This document shows positions 46,616 to 55,627 of a stretch of 64,000 bases of DNA, piece after piece. The notes under the pieces were generated by a model. That model had not been told where the DNA came from. It saw only the letters and a program-made list of their open reading frames with translations, and made no database searches. The number at the start of each line of letters is the position of its first letter. The first letter of the stretch is position 1. The DNA comes from Hoeflea sp. BAL378. GTDB lineage: Bacteria > Pseudomonadota > Alphaproteobacteria > Rhizobiales > Rhizobiaceae. The position numbers and the translations under genes are program-made. The stretch is taken from the NCBI RefSeq assembly GCF_000759435.1, contig NZ_JRJG01000016.1, positions 1 through 64,000 on the forward strand, in the 5' to 3' direction.

Positions 46616-46845
46616 GGAGCGTTCGATAGCACCGCCGCGCGCTGATCAAAAGGGGTGTCGCCGCTCCGGGCGTTCACCGCGTGTTAACCATGGCGGCGCG
46701 CCCGGTGAGATTTCTTTTTGCGACATCTGGATTGCGACATCGCCCGGCGGATTTGATGCATCCCGGCGCAAGTGATGGGCCTAGAGCAGGGACAGTTGCC
46801 GACCGCCCGACCGAGGCGATCGCCCCGCACCAGAAAGACTTCGCC

Positions 46846-46980
46846 ATGCTGTACGTATTCAACTCCGCCAACCGCGTCCAGATCGCCTGGAACGGCGTCC
46901 TCCCCGCCCAGAAGCCCAACCAGAAGCCCCGCACCGGCATCGTCAACAGCGTCATCCGCACGCTGTCCGCAGGCTGCTGA
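46846..46980 (+). CDS. Possible 44-residue protein
   Basis: The ATG at 46846 gives MLYVFNSANRVQIAWNGVL followed by a proline/lysine-rich part and a terminal cysteine. Base composition and the regular GC third positions over the short frame look coding-like, but no family or ribosome site stands out. Treat as a weak candidate. Confidence 0.3.
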   Translation: MLYVFNSANRVQIAWNGVLPAQKPNQKPRTGIVNSVIRTLSAGC

Positions 46981-47607
46981 GGCGCGCCGGGCGCGCTATC
47001 CGAAATCCGAGAAGATCGTGATCGGGCCGGGCGTGACAACGTCCGGTCTTTTTGCGCCCGGATGCGCAGGCCGCAAATGCGAAGGCCGTCCGGACCTTGC
47101 GGTTCGAACGGCCTGCCAAAAATACGCCTGGCGACCCCACAGATACGCGCGAGGTTCGCGACATCCCGGTACGCAATACCTGATCCGGGATGGTCGGCGG
47201 TTGTCCCCCGCCGTGAGGAATGTGTAACCCGGACATCGTTACCGGAGAGTTAGTGAAACCCTAAGCATTCATGAATCGGGCGATTTATTTCGGCCGCGCG
47301 CATTAACGATGTGCCGCCCAGGCGCGGAGTGCGGCTTTTACAAATTCCCGAAGGCGCTGTTGATTTCTGCCGTCAAGTCCTTACCCTAGCAGGTGGCACT
47401 TCAAGAGCAGGCCGGCTTGTGACAGAGTTCCTCAAGACGCTCCTGCGCTAATTGATGTCGTCTTTGCGTCCTGTTTGGGGCGCAAATTGGTTTTCAATGA
47501 CCGCAAGGCGAAGTGCCTTCAATTCCATCGGCCTCGGTATACGCAGTGACCGGGTTTGCCGAACAACGGAACAAACAACTGCTTACTAAGACTGGGAGGT
47601 CTTAAAT
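46981..47607. other. Long intergenic region before the betaine ABC importer
   Basis: A stretch of 627 bases with more A/T than its neighbours and no convincing ORF, terminator or RNA family that I recognise. It presumably holds the promoter and any regulatory RNA of the importer operon. A strong GGGAGGT ribosome site lies at its 3' end (about 47595). Confidence 0.5.
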
Positions 47608-48621
47608 ATGAAGAAGCTTCTCGCTTCCACTGTCCTCGCCGTTGGCCTTATGGGCTTTGCCGGTGTCGCATCCGCCCAAGACCAGGACTGCGGCCGCGTC
47701 ACCATCGCCAACATGAACTGGGCTTCCGCGGAAGTCCTCGCAAACATCGATCAGATCATCCTGTCCGAAGGATATGGATGCGAAGCCGAACTGGTCGCCG
47801 GCGACACCACGCCGACGCTCACCTCCATGGTCGAAAAGCAGGAACCGGACGTCGCTCCGGAAGCCTGGATCAACTCGCTGCGCACCCTGCTCGACGCGGC
47901 TGTCGCCGAAGGCAAGCTGCACTACGCGTCCGAATCGCTCAGCGATGGCGGCGTCGAAGGCTGGTGGATTCCGAAATACTTCGCGGAAGCCCATCCCGAG
48001 ATCAAGTCGATCGACGATGCGCTGGCGCATCCCGAACTGTTCCCTGCCCCCGGCATGGAAAATGCCGGCAAGGGCGCCGTCTACAACTGCCCCGAAGGCT
48101 GGGGCTGCCGCATCATCACCACCAATCTCTTCAAGGCCTATGGCGCCGAAGAGAAGGGTTTCGTGACGGTGGAAACCGGCTCCGCCGCCGGCCTCGACGG
48201 CTCGATCGCCAAGGCCTACGAAGGCCAGGAACCGTGGCTCGGCTACTACTGGGCCCCGACCGCGATCCTCGGCAAGTACGAAATGGTCAAGCTCGACCAT
48301 GGCGTGCCGCACGACAAGGAAGAATGGGACCGCTGCACCTCGATCACCGACTGCCCGGACCCCAAGAAGAACGCCTGGTCCAAGTCGGAAGTCTACACGG
48401 TCGTGACCGACGAGTTCAAGAACCGCGCCGGCCCGGCCTATGAGTACCTCGCCAAGCGGAGCTGGCCCAACTCGACCGTGAACGGCCTCCTGGCCTGGAT
48501 GGCCGACAACCAGGCCACCGGCGAAGCCGGCGCCCGTCACTTCCTCAAGGAAAACGAGGACATCTGGACGCAGTGGGTGTCGCCGGAAGCGGCTGAAAAA
48601 GTCAAGAAAGCAGTGATGTAA
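47608..48621 (+). CDS. Glycine/proline betaine-type ABC transporter substrate-binding protein
   Basis: A 337-residue periplasmic protein (signal peptide ending SAQ near residue 24) of the OpuAC/ProX fold. Several tryptophans suited to a betaine-binding aromatic cage are visible: NMNWASAEV, PEAWINSL, EGWWIPKY and GYYWAPTA. Two cysteine pairs may form disulfides (CPEGWGCR; CTSITDCP). It leads a binding protein-permease-ATPase set. Substrate is most likely glycine betaine or a related quaternary amine, by family and by the demethylation genes downstream. Confidence 0.87.
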   Translation: MKKLLASTVLAVGLMGFAGVASAQDQDCGRVTIANMNWASAEVLANIDQIILSEGYGCEAELVAGDTTPTLTSMVEKQEPDVAPEAWINSLRTLLDAAVAEGKLHYASESLSDGGVEGWWIPKYFAEAHPEIKSIDDALAHPELFPAPGMENAGKGAVYNCPEGWGCRIITTNLFKAYGAEEKGFVTVETGSAAGLDGSIAKAYEGQEPWLGYYWAPTAILGKYEMVKLDHGVPHDKEEWDRCTSITDCPDPKKNAWSKSEVYTVVTDEFKNRAGPAYEYLAKRSWPNSTVNGLLAWMADNQATGEAGARHFLKENEDIWTQWVSPEAAEKVKKAVM

Positions 48622-48633
48622 TCATCGCTGAGT

Positions 48634-48662
48634 GTGTGGCGGGCCTGGCCCGCCACACTTTT
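48634..48662 (+). terminator. Terminator-like hairpin after the binding-protein gene
   Basis: An 11-bp perfect stem (GTGTGGCGGGC with GCCCGCCACAC) and three-base loop are followed by TTTT. It lies between the binding-protein and permease genes. It would allow excess binding protein over the membrane subunits by partial termination or 3' RNA protection. Confidence 0.75.
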
Positions 48663-48874
48663 ATTCAGGGCGCCGCGGCAGGGGAACGGCTGCGTGATTC
48701 CTTCGATGGGAATCGATTCAGGGGAACTCATGCAGCAGCTCGAAATTCTGCAGCGTCCTGCAGCCACGACCGGGGGCACGCGCCGGCAGGTGCATTCATC
48801 TGGCCAGAGGCAGCGATGAACGGCTGGTCGCCCGACGATCGGCCTTCACTATTTTCCGTATTTGGAGCGTGAAT

Positions 48875-49762
48875 ATGGACTGGTTCACAGAATTTCCCGC
48901 AATGGACACCGAGCGACTGACCGCCCTGAAAAAGGCGATCGACCTCGGCTTCCGCAATTTCACCCGCGCTTATGGCGACGTGTTCGAAACCGCCCTCTAT
49001 CCGGTGCAGTGGTTCATGTTCCGCGTCGAACAGCTGCTCACCACCTCGCCCTGGCCGCTGGTGATCCTCGGTTTCGCCATCATCGCCTGGCTCGCCAGCC
49101 GGAGCTGGAAGATCACCGCCGGAGTCGTCATCACCCTGCTGCTGATCGGCTATTTCGACATGTGGGAAGACACGATGAAGACCGTCGCCATGACGGTCGT
49201 GGCGACGATCATGGCCATCATCCTCGGCATCCCCATCGGCATTCTCATGGGGCGGTCGAACCGGATCCAGGCGATGCTCAATCCCGTCCTCGACGTGATG
49301 CAGACCATGCCGAGCTTCGTCTACCTCATTCCCGTGGTCATGCTGCTGGGCATCGGCCGCGTCCCCGGGCTGATCGCGGTGATGGTCTACGCCATTCCGC
49401 CGATCATCCGCCTTACCAATCTGGGCATCAGGCTCGTCGACAAGGATGTGCTCGAGGCGGCGGACGCCTTCGGCTCGTCCAACTGGCAGCGGCTCAAGAA
49501 CGTGCAGATGCCGCTCGCGCTGCCCACCATCATGGCCGGCGTCAACCAGACCATCATGATGGCGCTCGCCATGGTCGTGGTGGCCTCGATGATCGGCGTG
49601 CAGGGCCTCGGCCTTCCGGTGCTCAAGGCCATCGCCAACCAGTATTTCACATTGGGCGTCTTCAACGGCCTCGCCATCGTCGGCATCGCCATCATCTTTG
49701 ACCGCACCAGCCAGGCCTATGGCAAGCGGCTGCAAAAGCACCTGGAGGTGGTTCATGGCTGA
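48875..49762 (+). CDS. ABC transporter permease (ProW/OpuAB type)
   Basis: A 295-residue membrane permease of the betaine importer. Five to seven hydrophobic segments are seen and the ABC-coupling (EAA) loop is in KDVLEAADAFGSSNWQRLKNVQMPLALPTIM. Starts at ATG 48875, seven bases after GGAG; the upstream GTG at 48869 is too close to the ribosome site. Overlaps the ATPase gene by 8 bases. Confidence 0.9.
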   Translation: MDWFTEFPAMDTERLTALKKAIDLGFRNFTRAYGDVFETALYPVQWFMFRVEQLLTTSPWPLVILGFAIIAWLASRSWKITAGVVITLLLIGYFDMWEDTMKTVAMTVVATIMAIILGIPIGILMGRSNRIQAMLNPVLDVMQTMPSFVYLIPVVMLLGIGRVPGLIAVMVYAIPPIIRLTNLGIRLVDKDVLEAADAFGSSNWQRLKNVQMPLALPTIMAGVNQTIMMALAMVVVASMIGVQGLGLPVLKAIANQYFTLGVFNGLAIVGIAIIFDRTSQAYGKRLQKHLEVVHG

Positions 49763-50810
49763 GCACATGGCTGGCATCGGCATCAGCATCCGGAATCTCT
49801 ACAAGATCTTCGGCAGCAATCCCGACGCCTATATCGACGCCGTCAAGGCCGGCATGACCAAGGCCGAGCTCAACGAGAAGCACAGTCATGTGCTCGGCCT
49901 CAAGGACATCAACATCGACATGCCCGGCGGCGGCATCCAGGTGGTCATGGGCCTGTCGGGCTCGGGCAAGTCCACCCTGATCCGCCACATCAACCGGCTG
50001 ATCGATCCGACCGCGGGCGAGGTCATCGTCGGCGACGAGGATGTGGTCAAGATGAACGAGGCGCAGTTGCGCGAGTTCCGCCGCCACAAGACGGCGATGG
50101 TGTTCCAGAAGTTCGCGCTTCTTCCGCACCGCACGGTGCTGGAAAACACGGTCTACGGCCTGGAGATCCAGGGCCTGCCCCGCGAGGAGCAGGAAAAGCA
50201 GGCGCGGCGCTGGATTTCCCGCGTCGGCCTCGACGGCTTCGAGGACAATTATCCCAACCAGCTCTCGGGCGGCATGCAGCAGCGCGTGGGTCTCGCCCGG
50301 GCGCTGACCAACGACGCGCCGATCCTTCTGATGGACGAGGCCTTCTCGGCGCTCGACCCGCTGATCCGCATGGACATGCAGACGGTGCTGCTCGATCTGC
50401 AGAAGGAAATCCGCAAGACCGTGGTCTTCATCACCCACGATCTCGACGAGGCGCTGCGCCTGGGCGACCGCATCGCCATCCTGCGCGATGGCGAAGTGGT
50501 GCAGCAGGGCACCAAGCAGGAAATCGTGCTGCGTCCCGCCGACGAGTACATCTCGAGCTTCGTGCGCGAGGTCAATCGCGGCCGGGTGATCTCGGTCGAC
50601 ATGGTCATGGCTCCGCTGTCGGGCGAGCCCAAGGGCATGCCGATCCTGACGGGCACGGTGCTCGAGATCGCCGCCAAGAAGATGACCGACAGCAATGTGC
50701 CCGAGGCGCATGTGACCGATGCGTCGGGCGCCGTGCTGGGCAAGCTGGCAATCAACGAGGTGATCTCCGCCATGGTGACGCCGGTCGACCACGAGACGGC
50801 CGCCGCCTGA
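49755..50810 (+). CDS. ABC transporter ATP-binding protein (ProV/OpuAA type)
   Basis: A 351-residue ATPase with Walker A GLSGSGKSTLIRHINRL, signature LSGGMQQRVGLARAL, Walker B ILLMDEAFSALDPL and the H-loop FITHDLDEAL. The N-terminal extension (residues about 10-50, with IFGSNPDAYIDAVKAGMTKAEL) and the QREF-type insertion are characteristic of the quaternary-amine importer class. The C-terminal region after residue 270 is probably regulatory. Final gene of the importer; terminator at 50852. Confidence 0.92.
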   Translation: MAEHMAGIGISIRNLYKIFGSNPDAYIDAVKAGMTKAELNEKHSHVLGLKDINIDMPGGGIQVVMGLSGSGKSTLIRHINRLIDPTAGEVIVGDEDVVKMNEAQLREFRRHKTAMVFQKFALLPHRTVLENTVYGLEIQGLPREEQEKQARRWISRVGLDGFEDNYPNQLSGGMQQRVGLARALTNDAPILLMDEAFSALDPLIRMDMQTVLLDLQKEIRKTVVFITHDLDEALRLGDRIAILRDGEVVQQGTKQEIVLRPADEYISSFVREVNRGRVISVDMVMAPLSGEPKGMPILTGTVLEIAAKKMTDSNVPEAHVTDASGAVLGKLAINEVISAMVTPVDHETAAA

Positions 50811-50851
50811 GACAGGGCCTGATCCCGGCTTTGGCCCGGATCCAAAGACAC

Positions 50852-50890
50852 AAGACCCCGCCGGCGCGCGCGCAGCCGGCGGGGTTTTTT
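50852..50890 (+). terminator. Intrinsic terminator after the ABC importer
   Basis: A ten-base GC stem (CCCCGCCGGC with GCCGGCGGGG) with a nine-base loop is followed by six T residues, 45 bases after the ATPase stop. Confidence 0.88.
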
Positions 50891-50921
50891 GCTGTCCGGA
50901 GCCGATCCCTGTTGCAATGAC

Positions 50922-50937
50922 ATAAAGACATCTTTAT
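50922..50937. promoter_or_regulatory. ATAAA-N6-TTTAT palindrome upstream of bmt
   Basis: ATAAAGACATCTTTAT (7+2+7 perfect palindrome) lies 28 bases before the bmt start. A related ATAAA-N6-TTTAT motif sits 22 bases before the methyl-THF methyltransferase gene at 63661. Probably an operator for a shared methionine-cycle regulator; an S-adenosylhomocysteine-responsive ArsR-family protein such as SahR is a candidate. That assignment is inference. Confidence 0.55.
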
Positions 50938-50965
50938 ACGTTGCTCAATTACACAGGAGACCTCC

Positions 50966-51976
50966 ATGTCCGCACCCAATCCGCTCGCCGACCTCTTGGC
51001 CGAAAAGGGCATTCTTCTCGCCGACGGCGCGACGGGCACCAATCTGTTCGCCATGGGGCTCGAATCCGGCGAGGCGCCAGAGATGTGGCTGGAGACGGCG
51101 CCCGAGAAGATCACCAAGCTGCATCAGGATTTCGTCGACGCCGGATCGGACATCATCCTCACCAACAGCTTCGGCGGCACCCGCAACCGGCTCAAGCTGC
51201 ACCACGCCGACGACCGGGTGCACGCGCTCAACAGGAAGGCCGCCGAGATCGCCCGCGCGGTGGCCGACAAGGCGCCGCGCAAGGTGATCGTCGCCGGCTC
51301 CGTCGGCCCCACCGGCGACCTGCTGGTGCCGCTGGGCGCGATGACTTATGAATCGGCCGTGGAATCCTTCGCCGAGCAGATCGCCGGCCTCAAGGAAGGC
51401 GGCATCGACGTGGTCTGGATCGAGACCATGTCGGCCACCGACGAGATCCGCGCCGCCGCCCAGGCCGCCACCGACGCCGGCCTTCCTTACGTCTACACCG
51501 GCTCCTTCGACACCGCCGGCAAGACCATGATGGGCGTGCACCCGCGCGACATCCATTCGCTGGCCCGGGACATCGGCGACGGCCCGGTGGCCGTCGGCGC
51601 CAATTGCGGGGTCGGCGCGTCCGACATCCTGTCCTCGCTGCTCGACATGACCGACGCCGATCCCGACGCCATCGTCGTGGTCAAGGGCAATTGCGGCATC
51701 CCCGAATTCCGCGGCACCGAGATCCATTATTCCGGCACGCCGCCGCTGATGGCCGACTACGCCCGCCTCGCCATCGACGCCGGCGCCCGCATCATCGGCG
51801 GCTGCTGCGGCACGTCCTGCGACCATCTCGCCGCCATGCGGAAGGCCGTCGACAGCCACATCAAGGCCCAGCGCCCGACAGTGGCCAGCATTGTCGAGCG
51901 CATCGGCCCGATGCGTAACACGGTCGCCACCGACAACCCCGCCCCCACCCGCGAACGCCGCGGCCGCCGGGGCTGA
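50966..51976 (+). CDS. bmt: Betaine-homocysteine S-methyltransferase family protein
   Basis: A 336-residue zinc-dependent homocysteine methyltransferase. It opens GILLADGATGTNLFAMGLESGE, and the zinc cysteines are in VGANCGVGASD and IGGCCGTSCDHLAAM. In rhizobia, close relatives use glycine betaine as methyl donor to make methionine and dimethylglycine. The gene follows the betaine importer and has its own operator and terminator. Other donors (S-methylmethionine) cannot be excluded by sequence. Confidence 0.87.
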   Translation: MSAPNPLADLLAEKGILLADGATGTNLFAMGLESGEAPEMWLETAPEKITKLHQDFVDAGSDIILTNSFGGTRNRLKLHHADDRVHALNRKAAEIARAVADKAPRKVIVAGSVGPTGDLLVPLGAMTYESAVESFAEQIAGLKEGGIDVVWIETMSATDEIRAAAQAATDAGLPYVYTGSFDTAGKTMMGVHPRDIHSLARDIGDGPVAVGANCGVGASDILSSLLDMTDADPDAIVVVKGNCGIPEFRGTEIHYSGTPPLMADYARLAIDAGARIIGGCCGTSCDHLAAMRKAVDSHIKAQRPTVASIVERIGPMRNTVATDNPAPTRERRGRRG

Positions 51977-51998
51977 GCAAACCGTCATTCGAAACGAC

Positions 51999-52026
51999 AA
52001 AGGCCGGCGCATGCGCCGGCCTTTTT
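51999..52026 (+). terminator. Bidirectional terminator between bmt and the PadR gene
   Basis: A long GC palindrome (AAAGGCCGGCGC with its complement) ends in a T-tract on each strand. It sits between two converging genes and can end both transcripts. Confidence 0.85.
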
Positions 52027-52057
52027 GGTTGCCTGTGGGCTGACAGCCCTGGTCCGG

Positions 52058-52681
52058 TCAGTCCCGGTCCGGGCCGGCCTGCCCCGCTCCGCCCTGCAGA
52101 TCCTCGATGTCCTGCCGCGCCTTCTTCAGGATCTCGAGCGCCTGCTGCGCCTGGCCGGCAGAAAAGCCGCCGCTGCGCACCTGGCGGAACAGCGACCGCC
52201 TGAGCAGGCGGAACTCCGCGCCCAGCGACACGCCCTGGATTTCCTCGGACGCCTCGTCGATCTGCGCGTTGATCCGGTCGAGATCGACCCGGTTGTCCTC
52301 GAGATAGGCCTGGCCTTCCGGCGTGATCGAGAACAGCTTCTTGGCGCCCTGCATCTGGGACGAGACGAGATCCGCCTCCTCCAGCATCTGCAGCATCGGG
52401 TAGATCGCGCCGGGGCTCGGGCTGTAGGCGCCCTGGAACCGGGCCTCGAGCGCCTTGATGATGTCGTAGCCGTGGCGCGGCTGCTCGGCGATCAGGCCGA
52501 GGACCACGAGCCGCAGCGCGCCGGCGTCGAACATGCGCTTGCCGCCGCCGCCGAACGGCCCGCCGCGATGGCGCCCGAACGGCCCGCCCCGTCCACCTCC
52601 ATGGCCGCGTCCTCCACCCCCTTCGGGACCCGCGAAATGATGATGGTCGCCGTGGCATCTGTGTCTGTGCATTCCAAACAT
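52058..52681 (-). CDS. PadR family regulator with His/Gly-rich N-terminus
   Basis: A 207-residue PadR-type repressor. The first 55 residues are His/Gly/Arg-rich (MFGMHRHRCHGDHHHFAGPE and repeats of GGPFG). The PadR winged helix follows (LRLVVLGLIAEQPRHGYDIIKALE; PGAIYPMLQMLEEADLV) and then a helical dimerisation domain. The ATG at 52681 has an AAAGG site. The divergent palindromes at 52724-52747 suggest autoregulation. Ligand unknown; the His-rich arm might bind metal. Confidence 0.85.
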   Translation of the reverse strand: MFGMHRHRCHGDHHHFAGPEGGGGRGHGGGRGGPFGRHRGGPFGGGGKRMFDAGALRLVVLGLIAEQPRHGYDIIKALEARFQGAYSPSPGAIYPMLQMLEEADLVSSQMQGAKKLFSITPEGQAYLEDNRVDLDRINAQIDEASEEIQGVSLGAEFRLLRRSLFRQVRSGGFSAGQAQQALEILKKARQDIEDLQGGAGQAGPDRD

Positions 52682-52723
52682 GCTGGATATCCTTTCTTTA
52701 GGTCGATAGCACTTGATGACGCA

Positions 52724-52747
52724 ATATCTACGTAAAGATATATCTTT
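52724..52747. promoter_or_regulatory. Overlapping palindromes upstream of the PadR gene
   Basis: ATATCT-N6-AGATAT (52724-52741) overlaps AAAGATATATCTTT (52734-52747). Both are perfect and lie 43-66 bases before the PadR start. They are likely the repressor's own operator. The rest of the 283-base gap to 52964 shows no gene. Confidence 0.5.
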
Positions 52748-52964
52748 TGCAAGAGCCATCGCGTCCGGATTCGGAAACTTTCGATCTCCTCGTTGTTTTT
52801 AAATGCTTATTTTAGATGGTCCGGCCCTGCGCCAAGGCCTTCTGGCGTTACGTTGGCCACCAGAAAAGTCTTGTGCGGGCAAAGCCACGGCAAGGAAGCG
52901 TCCGGCGATACACCATGAGCCACGCCGGACCGCTCTTGCGGGATCGCCGGCAGTTCTTCAGCCC

Positions 52965-54989
52965 TTACCGGTCAAGGCCCTCGGCCAGCCGCACCAGTTG
53001 GAGGAATTCCGCCCGGTAGCCGAAGGGGTCATCGCCGCGGGCCTCCAGCGCAATCCTTTCAATCGCGTCAAAGCCGAAATCGCCGAGTTGGTCGGCATCG
53101 CGAAGCTTCTGCCCAAAGGCTGCGACACCGACCGAAAACCGGACATCCTCGGGCGCGTCGGCAAAACTGCCCACTTCCGCGGTCTGGCCGACGGGTATTT
53201 CGGTCAGCCTGCTTTGCGCCTCGCCCGGCAGCTTGGCCCTGATCTTGAGAAAGGCCAGTTCATCGCCACGGGCGGCATTCGAGGCCGGTGCGGGGTCGCC
53301 ATAGCGCAGGTCGCTGTTGAGCACCGCCGGGCTGCCTACGGGAGTGATCTCGTAAATCGCGGTGACGGTGTGGCCGGAACCGATCTCGCCCGCATCCACC
53401 CGGTCATTGTTGAAGTCCTCGCGATTGAGAGCCCGGGTCTCGAAGCCGATCTGGCGATACTCGGCCACCATGGCCGGATTGAACTCGAGCTGGAACTTCA
53501 CGTCCGACGCAATCGGGAACAGCGACGCCGAGGCTTCCTGCACCAGCGTCTTCTCGGCCTCCGCGAGCGTGTCGATATAGGCCGCGACGCCGTTGCCGTT
53601 CTGCGCGAGCGCCTGCATCAGCTGGTCGTTGTAGTTGCCCTGCCCGAAGCCGAAGATCGACAGGAACACGCCGGTCTCCCGTTTCTTCTCGATCATCGCG
53701 GTGAGCGACCGGTCGTCGCTCTGGCCGACATTGAAGTCGCCATCGGTGGCGAGCATCACCCGGTTGACCCCGCCTTCGACAAAGCCTTTCTCGGCGAGCC
53801 TGTAGGCTTCCGCAAGACCGGCCGCTCCTGCGGTCGATCCCCCGGGACGCAAGGCGTCCATGGCGTCGAGGATCCTGCGTCGCTCTGAAACCGGCGTCGG
53901 CTCGAGCACCGTGCCCGCCTCGCCCGCATAGGTGACGATCGACACCGTGTCGGCCGGATCGAGCGTGTTGACCAGCAGCCGGAAGGCCGTCTTGAGCAGC
54001 GGCAGCTTGTCGGGCTCCTGCATTGACCCCGACACATCGAGGAGAAACACCAGATTGGCGCGCGGCCGCTCAGCCGGCGCGATGTCGTAGCCCTTCACCC
54101 CGATGTGCAGAAGCTTCGTGTGCGCGTTCCACGGCGTTGGCGTCACCGTCACCGTGGCGCGGAACGGCGTGGCCGCACTTTCCGGTCCGGGATAGGCATA
54201 GGGGAAGTAATTGACCATCTCCTCCACCCGCACCGTCTCCGGCTCGGGCATCACCCCCTGCTTTAGCGCCCGGCGCACAAACGCGTAGGATGCCGTGTCG
54301 ACATCCGCCGAGAAGGTCGAGACCGGGTGTTCGGCCACGGACTTGACGCTGTGGCTCTCGACCGCCTCCACCCTGTCGCGGCCGGTCTCCATCTGCGGAA
54401 CCGGGTAATCGGGAGACCGCAGTATGGCGTCCTGCTCGAGCTGTGCATTGGCCTGCCCATACTCGCCGTCGGGTTGAGGCGTGAAGCTCTTGCGCTGCAT
54501 GTCTTGCGGCGCCGCGCCCATCGGGTTCAACGCCCGTTGCGCCGGCTGCGGCGCGGCCGCCATCGGCGGCGTCGCTTCAGCCACGGCCATCTCTTCCTGC
54601 AAGGGAGCAGGCGGCGATGGTTTCAGCAGCGTCACCTCCGGATCGACAGGTCGGCCCATTTCCAGGGGCGCCAGGAGTTCCGGCTCGAAACCGTGGTGGT
54701 CTTGGGCAATCTGCCAGGTCATGTAGGCTGCCGCAGGCAGGATCATCAAGGTGGCAAGGGCGGTGCCCGCCATATAGCGCTGGTTCATCAGTCCGCTCCG
54801 TATCGAGGTTACGATACGGCTAAGACGTCCTCCGGCGGCCGATCCTTGGGCAGCTTCTTGGGCAGCACGCTTTTTTTCCGGCCCGGCCTTGTCGAAAGCC
54901 AGAAGGGCGGCGTCGAGCGCCTGGCGTTTGGCATCCTCCAGCGGCGGCGGCGCGCTGCGCGCCAGTCTCTTGAGATCCTTGTCGATCAT
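52965..54989 (-). CDS. Membrane-anchored von Willebrand factor A protein (YfbK-like)
   Basis: A 674-residue protein. The cytoplasmic N-terminus (residues 1-70) precedes one transmembrane helix (GTALATLMILPAAAYMTW), a proline-rich linker, a VWA-N-like domain and a VWA domain with the metal-site motif LVFLLDVSGSM near residue 316. A YfbK C-terminal domain ends the protein. Its start overlaps the ECF sigma gene stop (ATGA), so the two are translated together. It may be the sigma factor's membrane partner; the partner role is inference. Confidence 0.85.
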   Translation of the reverse strand: MIDKDLKRLARSAPPPLEDAKRQALDAALLAFDKAGPEKKRAAQEAAQGSAAGGRLSRIVTSIRSGLMNQRYMAGTALATLMILPAAAYMTWQIAQDHHGFEPELLAPLEMGRPVDPEVTLLKPSPPAPLQEEMAVAEATPPMAAAPQPAQRALNPMGAAPQDMQRKSFTPQPDGEYGQANAQLEQDAILRSPDYPVPQMETGRDRVEAVESHSVKSVAEHPVSTFSADVDTASYAFVRRALKQGVMPEPETVRVEEMVNYFPYAYPGPESAATPFRATVTVTPTPWNAHTKLLHIGVKGYDIAPAERPRANLVFLLDVSGSMQEPDKLPLLKTAFRLLVNTLDPADTVSIVTYAGEAGTVLEPTPVSERRRILDAMDALRPGGSTAGAAGLAEAYRLAEKGFVEGGVNRVMLATDGDFNVGQSDDRSLTAMIEKKRETGVFLSIFGFGQGNYNDQLMQALAQNGNGVAAYIDTLAEAEKTLVQEASASLFPIASDVKFQLEFNPAMVAEYRQIGFETRALNREDFNNDRVDAGEIGSGHTVTAIYEITPVGSPAVLNSDLRYGDPAPASNAARGDELAFLKIRAKLPGEAQSRLTEIPVGQTAEVGSFADAPEDVRFSVGVAAFGQKLRDADQLGDFGFDAIERIALEARGDDPFGYRAEFLQLVRLAEGLDR

Positions 54990-55576
54990 TGCTCGTCTCC
55001 AGACCCGCGCAACAGCGTTTCGAGCCGCTTTCGCGCGGTATGCACATGGTAGGAAACCGTGGATTCAGCGCAGCCCATCACAACGGCAGCTTCGGCGTGG
55101 CTCAATTCCTCGCCGTAAACCAGCATCACCGCATCGCGTTGCTTGTCCGGCAGCGTGCAAACCGCGTCCCACACGTAATCGCTGTGGCTCGGCTTGTAGC
55201 AAGCGATGTCGTCCCCGAGAGCCGCGGCGTGGACCGCAAGTGCCTTCGCCTTGCGCATCTCGCGGTCGATGAACCTGGCATGATCATGGGCGGCATTGAT
55301 CGTGATGCGGTAGAGCCAGGTCCTGAACGCGCTCTCTTTGCGCCAGTTGCGGATAGCGAATCCGAGCCGGACGCAGACATTCTGCGCAATATCCTCGGCC
55401 GCGGACCTGTCGCGGCACCATTTCCAGGCGACGCGATGAATGAAGGCATAATGGCGCCCGACAAGCATGGCGAAAGCGTCGCGGTCGCCAACAGACGCCC
55501 GTTCCGCCAATGTATCATCCGCCGGCTCTTCGTCGCTCCGGGTCTTCGGTTCCATGCAGTCACGTGTCTCCATCAT
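54986..55576 (-). CDS. ECF-type RNA polymerase sigma factor
   Basis: A 196-residue sigma70-family protein. Region 2 is seen as HYAFIHRVAWKWCRDRSAAEDIAQNVCVRL and region 4 as LPDKQRDAVMLVYGEELSHAEAAVVMGCAESTVSYHVHTARKRLE. Starts at the ATG at 55576; an ATG at 55555 is also in frame. Co-translated with the VWA membrane protein. Targets unknown. Confidence 0.88.
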   Translation of the reverse strand: MMETRDCMEPKTRSDEEPADDTLAERASVGDRDAFAMLVGRHYAFIHRVAWKWCRDRSAAEDIAQNVCVRLGFAIRNWRKESAFRTWLYRITINAAHDHARFIDREMRKAKALAVHAAALGDDIACYKPSHSDYVWDAVCTLPDKQRDAVMLVYGEELSHAEAAVVMGCAESTVSYHVHTARKRLETLLRGSGDEQ

Positions 55577-55627
55577 CGGATACTTTGACGACGGAATACT
55601 TGCATTCCTTGGGTGCGGGAGAAAATA

